A DNA stretch of 64,000 bases from Pieris napi (Eukaryota > Arthropoda > Insecta > Lepidoptera > Pieridae). The stretch covers positions 3,782,001 to 3,846,000 of the forward strand of contig NC_062257.1 in the NCBI RefSeq assembly GCF_905475465.1, read 5' to 3'. The notes under the pieces were generated by a model. The model made no database searches. It saw only the letters and a program-made list of their open reading frames with translations, and was not told the DNA's origin. Both the position numbers and the translations under genes were made by a program. Every line of letters begins with the position of its first letter. Positions within the stretch are counted from its first letter, which is position 1. Of this stretch, positions 23,801 through 35,800 are shown piece after piece.

Positions 23801-26800
23801 TCTCAAAGACACGCGTATGCCTTTGACCGTGTTACAGCAGCTGAATATTAAAAAAAAACGACGAGATGCACTCCGGGAGTGCCGGCAGAAGTGAAAACTT
23901 GAATATTAACGTTGTGCATTTTTAATATTTTGGAATGGTTAGGGAATAATTTTGCACGAATTGCTTTAATCTTAATATATATAAATTACGTGTCACGTTG
24001 TTTGTCCGCTATGGACTCCTAAACTACCGAACCGATATCAATCAAATTTGCACACCGTGTGTAGTTTGATCCAACTTAAAAGATAGGATAGCTTACATCT
24101 CAATTTATACCCGCAATATTATTTTATTGCAAAATATTTGTTTATTATTTGATAGCAACAATTCTAACAGATGGCGCTGTGTTGAAAGTACCAACGTTTC
24201 ACATAAGCTACAATTTAATGGCAATAAAGCGTGGTGGTCCCCATGACTGGTGTTCTCCTACCGTTTCCCTTGAATAGTTTGCTACTATGTAATATAACAA
24301 AAACCTTAGCCACAGCAACGCTTGGCCGGTCTGCTAGTCTACTATATAAAAATAAGTCGGGTTTTCCTTCCTGACGCTATAACTCCAGAACGCACGAACC
24401 GATTTCCACGGTTTTGCATACGTTGGAAAGGTCTCGGGCTCCGTGAGGTTTATAGCAAAGAAAATTCTGGAAAAATTTCAACAGAAAAGCGGAATCACCA
24501 AACGAAATGTTACATAAAACGAAGCCATCTGGTGGCGAAACGGAGTTCGCCGAGTTTGCTAGTTATCAGTATAAAAGTACTATCATTTATGTGGTAGAAT
24601 ACAATATTTATTTACTGCGCTATCGTAGACAAACATGACAATTTATATTACATTAAATACGCCGCGCCAGCTGTCTACTCTCCATCCGTCTTACGAATTT
24701 TCGATCAGGTCACGTGTCCTGACGCGAGTTTAACATTTTTTACCCATTCCAAAAAAAGTGTACAACGCCGCTAAAGAAGTTTTCACTTCAAAAATATCAA
24801 AAATCAGATATGCAATCTGAGGCCAGATATTAATAAGCTACTTTAAAAAAAAGCATTATTTCGTGAAATTTCGTACCTTTTTCCTTATTTTACATTCTCT
24901 AACATTGCAAAGAACGGTTCGGAGGTAGTTGATACATAGTTTTTTAGCTATAAATATAAGCCCTGAGTGCATAGCTCGATATTATCCTTGACTCGAACTA
25001 ATTATAATAATACAATAATAAAACAATTAGTATAGGAACAATGAGAGATTGATAACAAATACTTTGCCTTTAAATAAAATCGCAAATAGTTCATACACAC
25101 AAACATTCAATAAACAATATATGGTAAAGGGAGGAATTTAATAAATTAAATAGGCAAACATTTTCAAAAGCATTAATTGCTTTATATCAAAACCACAGCG
25201 AAATGCAAAGGAATATAATCAAATGTTCCGATCGGCCGTAGTTATGTAACCTAACATTAGTTAAGTTACATATATGTTTTTATATATTAGTTAATAATTA
25301 AAAGTGTAATCACATGTTGTGTCAATCAAGTGTTCAATTGTTATTGTAATTTAACATTCTCGTTCCCGACAATGTCCAATAACATAAGTGTCAATTAGAT
25401 TTACGAACTCTTCAATAAGTCAAGTTAGTTTATTTAATCCAGCGTCGCAACCCCACAACCCCTAATGTTATCTTAGTTATAATCTCATGTAAAACAATTA
25501 AAGTTTGTTACCCAGCTTCAAACAAAGTGTTTCATTTAATATAATATTTACCGATAAACGTTCAGTGTTTGGTCAAAGGTCAAAAGTTTAACAACGACAT
25601 ATTGACAGACAAGATGGCGGATGTTTATGATCAGCTGTTTAGTCCTTGTTAACATTACTTTATGGACGTTACTATAGTCGTATTTTTAATTAGACGAAGT
25701 CAACTGACGTTTACGGTGTTGTCAGTTTTTAATGAAATAAAAATAGTGTTGTGACAAAGTAAAAACGCCTGAATTAATGATCGGTGATGGCACTAGTCGC
25801 CGCGCCGCGTTTTGTAATAAGACGTCAAAAAACTGATTGTAGTTACACAGTACTAGTACCTAACTTATATCAGAGCACTTTTATACAATTTTGAAATATA
25901 AATATTATTCTTTTATTGTTTGAAATGATTAACTATTCACACCAATGTTCATTCATCTGATTGAACAAGAACTGAACGCATCACTATTACTTTAAATATG
26001 GCAACATTATTTTACAAAGTGACATTAGCTACTGTCAGTTGGCTTCGTCTAATTAAAAATACGACTATAGAAGTGTAATGGATTTTTAAGACATTTATTT
26101 ATGTTCGAAGAGATGATTTTTTTTTTTAGTCCGAATTAAGTTCGGTGGCGGTTGTTGTATGGATATGTTTAGATATATTAAATGTATAGTATATATTCAC
26201 ATAATACGATAATAATAGTGATAAGAAGTAAAAATATTCACCTGAAACGAACATGGGCTGCGTCCGTCTCAGAATTGGCCCCCCCGGTAGGGTCGCGGGG
26301 GGGCCTATTGGATAAAAAAGACTGCTGTTCCTGACGCTTCTCCTCCATACTGCTGAAGGAAGAGTCGCGAACCACGTAGGAGCTCTCGCGAACTTCGCGT
26401 TTAAACTCTTTCTGTAACAGAAAATCTTCTACATCATTTAGAAAAATAGAAAAACTACGCCAAATTCTTTTGTATTCTTTTTCAAATGTTTGCTTTACCA
26501 TTAGGCAACGAAAAAAACATTCTCGCAATAGGCAAGTAGGTGATCAGCCTCCTGTGCCTGACACACCGTCGACTCTTTGGGTCTAAGGCAAGCCGGTTTC
26601 CTCACGATGTTTCCCTTCACCGTTCGAGCGAATGTTAAATGCGCACAAAGATATAAAGTCCATTGTTGCACAGCCGGGGTTCGAACCTACTGCTTATACC
26701 TATAAGAGTAGCACGATGAAGCCACTAGGTCAACACTGCTGGTACTAATAATGAATGAATACATTTTTACACGCTTTATATTAGCTTGTATGTATGTATG

Positions 26801-29800
26801 TAACCGACTCCTTCGGACTCGATTTTGACCCACTTTTAACGGACAGATTTAATTCAAACTTTGCGCACCTGTCAAAGATCGATGACAATGCAATAATCCG
26901 AAAAAAAAATAAAAAAAATTTTACTAAAAAATAAATAATAGTTTAAAACACTTTTTAGTTTGATGTGCTTTAATAGCGGTATTTTTTAGTTTTTTTTAAC
27001 TATTATTTATTCAATTCATTTATTGAAACCAGCTGTATAAAAAGTTCGTATTAGCAACGTATTTCCTCAGTAAACTTTGAAACTATTTATCATAGACAGT
27101 CCACTTTAATTTCATTACACAATTACTTACATGTGTGTAAGTGTCGGATTCCCTTTCATCGGCCAATCGATCCAACTGTTGGTTGAACGCGTCGTGCGAC
27201 AAATCGCTAAACTTGTTGAGTTGGGTGTTTCGTTGTGTCTCACGTTCTAACGTACTCTGCCCGTGGCGGTCTGTGTCCAAACTACGTAACAGATAATAGC
27301 AAACTAAAATATGTTATATAAATGCAATAACCGATACGAATTTATTAACTAGTGCCCAATGTACAGAAACGTAAAAGAAGAGTTTAAAATACCATCACCT
27401 CGACGTCCGTCGTTCCACAACTGAGCGTTTTCTAAGGCAGTTTTTGCCGCGCACCACCACTATGTGGAACCAGTTGCCCACTGAAGTATTTCCGAACCAA
27501 TACGACTTAGGGTCCTTCAAGAAAAGAGCGTACCAATTCTTGAAAGGCCGGCAACGCACTTGCGAGCCCTCTGGCATTGTGAGTGTCCATGGGCGGCGGT
27601 ATCACTTAACATCAGGTGAGCCTCCTGCCCATTTGCCTCCTATTACATAAAAAAAAGAAGAAGAGAATTTAGAACGTGGATAGACCAGATTACCATCAGG
27701 TACACGTGGTACAGTGCAGACAGAAATGGCGTGATTTGCAGATGACCTTTGCCAAAAATGGCCACATAAATATTTATTTACACTTTGTTGCTTTTTGATA
27801 TAAAAATTTAACAAAATTACAAGTAAAGGAAAGGCAACTGGCGGCCTTATCGCTTTCGAGCGATCTTTTCCCGGCAACTGTGAGAAAAGAAAAAAGATAA
27901 ATACCTAGGAATTAATGAGATGATAGAAATATTTATAGGTAAAATATCTAAAATAAAATGTCAGCATAATTTAGGAGTGTGTAAAAACAAAAAAAGTCGT
28001 AAAAGACGCCTAAATATTTGAATTCTTTGCAACACCGAATGAACATTACTTATTCAGACCTGATATTCAGTAGTGGGCTGATAAATTAAACGAAATAATT
28101 GTTTAGCGAATAGGAATGTTTAAATACGTATTTACGTATATATACTACTTAATATTGTAGTGTAATATATTTATTATAATTTTTTGTAAATCTTATCTTT
28201 TTTTTATAGAATATGCGGCAAATGGTCAGTATATATCCGCCGCCCATGGACATTTTTAATATATATATAATATATATTAATATATATATATTATTCAATT
28301 TCTGCAGTTCACGTTACAACTTACAATCTATCTATTCTAAAATCATGACAATTACAGTGAACATTAGGCCGGCAACGCACTCGCGAGCCCTCTTGAACAT
28401 TGAGTGTGTCCATTAGCATGTCATTTAACATCAGGTGAGCTTCCTACCCGTTTGCGCTCTGTACTTTAAAATAAAAAAGACAACGAGAGCGCTCATTTCA
28501 TGTCAAAACAAACCTATTTTTCGTGAGCATCTGTCTTGTTCTTTCCACGGAATCCCACGAGTTCTTTCCACCTGGATCCGCTTCATTGCCATCTCCACCT
28601 GTAAAAGGAGTATTTCAATTCCAGATTTACAAAATAAAAAACTTTAGAGGTGTCAAGGGACACCCGGATGGAACGAAATTCCTTTCGATTAATTTATATG
28701 TTAATTGGTATCATAACAGTATGATAGATTTTCTCGACACCAATCTTACGACGAAAAAAAAAGCCAACATCACGAGGTGTTTCCAGGCGGTCACCCATCC
28801 AAGTACTGACCTCGCCCGACGTTGCTTAACTTCGGTGATCGGACGAGAACCGGTGTATTACAATAGCAAATAGCAAAAAAGTGTCGTGACAACTTTTCGT
28901 AAGAATTTTTTCCGTCTAGCCCCCTTTTACAACTTAAACAATAATTAAATTTAATATCATCTTTATAAACATTTGTAATTAATGTATTCAAATTCTTTTT
29001 TAATTGTATTCGGAAACCTAGCATGAACTATGATTCTTAAAATTAAAAAAATAAATCAGTGGCGCTAAAACCTCTTTTAGGTCTTGGCCTCAGATTTCTG
29101 AAACTGTTTCATGATCATTCTTTAAATCTAATAGGCAAGTGGTCAGCCTTCAGTGCCTGACACACGCCATCGACTTTTTGGGTCTAAGACGTGTCGGTTC
29201 CCTCACGTTGTTTTCCTTCACCGTTCGAGCAAGTGTTAAATGCGCACATAGAAAGAAAGTCCATTGGTGCACAGCCGGGGATCGAACCTACGACCTCAGG
29301 TATGAGAGTCGCACGCTGAAGCCACTAGGCCAACACTGCTCTTAAGATTAGCATTTACTTTTTTGTGTTTTAGGTATTTAAGACAACGCAATGTAGATCA
29401 CTGTACACCAATTGACTTTCTTAACATCGTAAGGAATCCTTAGACAAAAAAAAGTCAACAAAAAAGGCACAGAAAGCTTTACCTATTAGAAAGAGCAAAA
29501 GATTCCCTCAAATATATTTATTGATATGTTTTAATAAGAATTGTACCTGGACTGCCGTATCGCCTCGATCGCTCATTTTCCAATGATGACAAAGGGCTGT
29601 GATCGATGTTGTCTTGCGATCCGCTGTACGAACTGTACATTTTGTAATTCGAACGTTTTTCAACTACCCTCTTAGTTGTCGTCACTGGGCTGTATCGCTC
29701 AGTGGGACTGCTGACACTGAAATCAATATTTATTTTAGTACAATCGTAATTAAAGTCGGCAAAACAGTATTTTTTAATAAAGGGCAACAGTCTTATCGAT

Positions 29801-32800
29801 CGACCTTTCAGGGAGGTACCCTCCTTTTTTGGTGTTTTATTATTTACTGTGCGGTTCTTTTTATGACTTAAACTCGGTCGCCCGCATCTTTACCCGCGTG
29901 GAATTCGTGTATTTTCGTTTTTATACTTTCAAGATTTTTCGCTTCTCAAAAATTTTATAATGAACACATAACTTTCTCAGGAATCTGGCAATCGTGTTCA
30001 TAAAGACTGAGTATGAAACATGAATAATAAAGACACAACAATTTTATATTTCCAAAAATCCCACCCATAGTTTGTTCTTATAAGAAACATGGAATAAAAA
30101 GCGACGCGAGAACAATGTACCTACATCTTTATCTATTAATACCCATAAAACAACATTGTTTCTCAATTACCCAATGTATATAGGACAATTAAACACATCA
30201 AAACAATTTAATATACAATTCGCTTTGTACTAGACAAACAATTAGTACGTACCGGTTAATTGGACTGGTAGGTTTCAAAGGGCTGTCTCTAGTTAGCGAA
30301 GTTGCAAACGGGCTGGTCGCTCTATGCGCACTATCGAGCCGAGAACCCAAATATTTAGACGTAATTGGACTGGATGTTCTGTGGGAAGGACTGGTTGCCC
30401 TGCGTATAGGACTGGATGTTCTTTGTACAGGACTCGTTGTTCTGTGATGATCTGTTTTATATTCTTTATTAATCCTTGAATATGTATCGGTGGCGTCTTT
30501 TGTGTTGTAATAGTCACGTTCTTCAAAAGTCGGCGTTCTTTGTACAGGACTAGTTGTTCTGTTATGATCTGTTTTATATTCTTTATTAATTCTCGAATAT
30601 GTATCTGTGGCGGCTTTTGTATTATATAAATCGCGTTCTTCAAAAGTCGGCGTTCTTTGTACAGGACTAGTTGTTCTGTTATGATCTGTTTTATATTCTT
30701 TATTAATCCTTGAATATGTATCTGTGGCGGCTTTTGTATTATATAAATCGCGTTCTTCAAAAGTCGGCGTTCTTTGTACAGGACTAGTTGTTCTGTTATG
30801 ATCTGTTTTATATTCTTTATTAATCCTTGAATATGTATCTGTGGCGGCTTTTGTATTATATAAATCGCGTTCTTCAAAAGTCGGCGTTCTTTGTACAGGA
30901 CTAGTTGTTCTGTTATGATCTGTTTTATATTCTTTATTAATTCTCGAATATGAATCGGTGGCGTCTTTACTATTGTACATGTCACGTTCTTCAAAATTTG
31001 GCGTTCTGCGTATAGGAGTTGTCCTGTTACTATCAGTTTTATATTCTTTATTCATTCTTGAATATGAATCGGTGGCGTCTTTTGTGTTGTAATAGTCACG
31101 TTCTTCGTAATTCGGCGTTCTGCGTAAAGGACTAGTGGTCCTATATAAAGGACTTTCTGCTTTGTCCTTATTAATCCTTGAATATGTGTCGGTGACGTCA
31201 AATGATTTCTCTCTGGTGTCTTTGTAGTCATCGCGTCGGCCGTATTTACTCGAATTCGATTCATATATCTGCGGACTTTCTGATCTTAAGCGCGTAACTG
31301 AAATTTTACATTAGCTAAATGTAAATTCTATAGAATACTAGCTGCCCCCACGAACTTCGTTTCTCCTTAATGTGATTTTACTTAGCCTAACTTTTTAGTA
31401 CATACTAACATGGAACATTTTGCTATGCTATTCTAGAGACTGTTCGGTTTTCTGGAATGAAAACTTTCTAGGATTTTCTGTGAATTGTTCTCGATATAAA
31501 CCTCATAGTTCAAGTCATAAGATTTTAATTAACAAATAAAAAATAGCTGTGGATCGAAGAGGGGTGAAAATTAAGGGTTGTATGTAATTTTATATGATGT
31601 ATAATAAAAAAATAAAATAAAAAAAAATCTCTAAAAAATTAAAATTTAGGGGTGGACAACACATGGAGTTATTTTTATTTATTTATTTATTTTTTATATA
31701 TTAGATAATTATAAGCAAAATCAGTCCTATGTTATATGTTTAACTCTCTCTTTTTATCATACCATCGACACAATTTAGACAGAAGAAAAAAGAAGCATAA
31801 AAACATTGTATTAAGAGAATTCAAAAAAACTATTTTTTTTTGTTAATATTAAATGTGTTATTATTAAATAAATATAAAAGAATTTTTGCTTTAATCTGTT
31901 TATTAAAAGTTGCTGAATCCATATAAATAACGGTTAGTATCAAATATAGAAACTTTTTTATATCTTTAAAACTTTTCTTTGTCTGTGGATGAAATAAATA
32001 TTAGAGTGAAAAGATGATATCGAATAAATACCTGGACTTGACATTCCCGCATATGGCGAGGGGCTGGCGCTATCTCTCAGCCTTTTAGACTTTGACCCCA
32101 CACGGAACACATGCGGTGATCCGTGAACATCGTAACCGTTGAAATATATATATAGCTGGGGAATTTTAATATAATATAATTCGTACAATATTATAAATTA
32201 CTAGCTGACCCGGCAAACGTTGTTTTGCCATGTATTTAATTACACGCTTTATATTAGCTTCACCTATATGTATTTATGTAACCGACTCCTTCGGACTCGA
32301 TTTTGACCCACTTTTAACGGACAGATTTAATTCAAACTTTGCGCACCTGTCAAAGATCGATGACAATGCGAAAAACAAAAATAATTCGAAAAAAATTGAA
32401 CTAAAAAATAAATAATAGTTAAAAAAACACGCTTTTAAAGCACATCAAACTAGAAAGTGAAAAATAATTCCTAATTTAGGCTGAAAATGGTAATGAACAA
32501 AAATACTGGTATTATTGTGAAAAAGCGTGGGGCGCTCTGTGCCATATTTTTCGTCTATCGAGTAGTATTAGTACAGTCAAAATTTGTTATAACGACATCG
32601 ATGGGACTACTTATAAACGTAAAAACCGATAGTCGTAATAGCCGATGACTTAAGAACCGAATACAATAGCAATCAGCCGGGACCTTTGATTTTGGTCAAT
32701 ATAACCGGTATGTTGTTCTAAACGATGTCGTCATAAACGATTTTGACTGTATTATTATTATATTAAACATTACCCTATGTTTCCCCGTAGCTTTCGGCAT

Positions 32801-35800
32801 GAAGGTCGCCCTATATTTGGTCGGCGATAACTTCTCAAGTGCACACATAACACTTCGCTTGTCATGCACTATGTCGAGTTGTAGGTCACCTTTGACACCG
32901 CACCCACTTGTGTCCAATTCGAAGGAGTGTGGTTTCAGGGCATCGGCGCCTTCTAACGCACCGGGGCTCAGACGAACACCCGCTGGGTCGAATACTTCAC
33001 ATGTAAATGGACCTCCCTGTGTAAATAATAAAGTTATTCAAACGGATTTGAAACTATTGAAAATCACTATTATAATTTTGTTTTTTTTTTGAAGTGAAAC
33101 TGCTTTATCGGGGTTGGAAAAAAAATTTGTGTAACATTTTTTCGTTACGCGTCACATTTTTCCGTTACGCGCCATCTTTTGAAGTGAAACTTCTTTATCG
33201 ACGTATGGGAGAAATTTTGTAGCAGGTTACGCGCCATGTTGCTTTTTGAAGTCAAACTTCTTTATCGGCGTTGGAAAAAAATTTACACACATTAGTCACA
33301 TTTTTCGGTTACGCGCCATCTTTTTCTTGTCCCTACAACGGTTGATCCGAAGAGATTCGAAGCCATTAGTAACAAAAATATATAATAACGATAACAATGA
33401 TAGTAATAATTCTATTACAATTAATGATCTTAGTAGATCTGTAATAATCTTAGTACCTACTACATAGTAGTACAGTAATAAGTTAAAATGAAATAATTGT
33501 ATTTGTATTCATGTCTATGATAATAAAAGCCTTTTGTTAAACTTTATCTAATTTAACTTTAATTAACCAATTTCTGTAAAGTTGCATATAGTAGATCATT
33601 TTTCGAAAAATAAGGTCATAAAGAAGTTTCACTTCTTACGTGTGTACACCTAATACACGCACACATTTTTTTTTATAGAACGGGGGGCAAACGTGCAGGA
33701 GGCTCACCTGATGTTAAGTGATACCGACGCCCATGGACACTCTCAATGCCAGAGGGCTCGCGAGTGCGTTGCCGGCCTTTTAAGAATAGGTACGCTCTTT
33801 TCTTGAAGGACCCTAAGTCGAATTGGTTCGGAAATACTTCAGTGGGCAGCTGGTTCCAAATAGTGGTGGTGCGCGGCAAAGACTGCCTTGAAAAACGCTC
33901 AGTTGTGGAACGGAAACTTCTGTTCTAGGTATGTAGTATTACAAAAACCAGACCACAACCAGAGAATTTGTTTTTTCTAAGGCATGATATTTATTTATAA
34001 GTAATATAAAAGAAAACACTTTGACAATATACAATGTTAAATAAAATATACGAAACAGAAAACATAAGTCAATAATTAAGTACATTAATAGATAAGAAAA
34101 AAAAATTCTGCGTGTACTAGGCGTACACACGTAAGAAGTGAAACTTCTTTATGACCTTATTTTTCGGAAAAATGATCTACTATATGCAACTTTACAGAAA
34201 TTCGTTAAATTAGATAAAGTTTAACAAAAGGCTTTTATTATCATACACATGAATACAAATATTTCATTTTACCTTATTACTACAAAGATTATTATAGAAT
34301 TTCATTAATTGTAATAGAATTATTACTATCATTGAAAAACGTGACGATTTGCTACAAAATTTCTCCCATACGTCGATAAAGAACTTTCATTCCAACGCCG
34401 ATAAAGAAGTTTGACTTCAAAAATTAAAATTAAACATTAAACGAAGTAAAACTTAATATTTTAAAGGAAAAAGAAATTGTTACTACTGCTAAACTAAGTT
34501 TTCTTGCTTACTAAAATATTTCCTCACACACTCTTTGGTAAGGGGGAAAATGACATCTTCGTACCTACATTGTATTGTAACATAGCTTAAATCCGAAACA
34601 TTGGCGAATTACGTACGAGGTACATGAATTTATCAGTTTAACCTTTTGCTAGTATTTTATACGTTTTCCACAAATTTCTCGGAATCAAAAAGTATTATTC
34701 TTACTTACAACTTTCACTTACAATCTTAAACATCATCTAGTATTGTCTTTGATTAACATAACCTTTACACATTTAAAGAAAAATCTTTTTACCGGATTAA
34801 AGTTATGTATTATTATAAATTTACAATTATTTGACATAATTTTAAATTTATCCGACGTTTCGCGTGCTTTACAGCTTGCGTGGTCACTGGTCACGGTGAC
34901 TGAAGACAAAAGGTGTTGGATGTGTTGGAACCCTCCATCTTTTAGTCGATACCAACTCCGGGGAAATAAATACAGATAATGCAATTTTCTCTACAGCTGT
35001 GATACTTTTTTTGACATTAATCCGGTAAAAAGTTTTTTCTTTAAACATCATCTTCTCAAACTATCCTATGCTGAAACACTATTTTTATTGTGCAACAATA
35101 GTTGTTATGTAGAAATTATTGTCAAATCCCGAAAACATGCCAAATGGAATAGACTAGCTGCCCACCGGGAATCCTAGTGTGGGGGATGGTGAACTTTCTT
35201 TTTAACGAAATATCGTTTTTTTATTATTAATAATAAAGTATTTTTCTTTTGCTTATTGTGGCCATCAAAATTGTTTTAATAGTTATATTAAGTGACATGA
35301 CTCATAATGATGGCAGATATTTGAAGTACATATCACGTAACGCAAGCGTAAACGAAGAGCGTTCAAAAATTACGTAACGCAATTTTTGGAGATTATTGCC
35401 TCCCCCCCCCATGAACTCGCCGTAACGTTTTTCAGTACCCATGTACAGTACTGTATCCAAGTTTAGTAAAACGTTTCGTCACCACCTAGTGACTCTTTAG
35501 TTACGTATTATGTGGTGTAAGTAGAAAATAATATTAACAATAAAGTGTATTTCAATCCCCGCCCCGCATCGTAACGTTTTACAAAAGGCCCCCCCCCCCT
35601 CCCAAAATTCGTTACGTAACTAACCTGGATATGCTCGCCCTTGTACGTAATAGCTATGGTCCATGTGCCGGCTTCATCGGGCTGGAAGGTGGCGCTGGAC
35701 GCTGTGGTGCCAGCTGCTGAAGGCGGAGGGTGCCTGGCTTCTAATGGAACAGCTCTACCACTAGGCGAATGAGCTGTCACGTCAATATCTTGGCGACGCG

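Noticed and set aside
27444..27650. 68-codon host ORF (PRTTTMWNQL...)
   Set aside because: Repeated many times in the window as part of a LINE ORF2 end.
28763..28860. Functional 5S rRNA gene
   Set aside because: First 20 nt of 5S missing and flanks shared with a second copy; a dispersed derivative.
30293..30994. 233-codon minus-strand ORF with ITEQLVLYKERRLLKN repeats
   Set aside because: Shadow of jbug exon 13 in another frame; open because the repeat unit is 117 bp.
30423..31121. CRISPR-like direct repeats
   Set aside because: The repeats are contiguous coding units in a eukaryotic exon, with no spacers.
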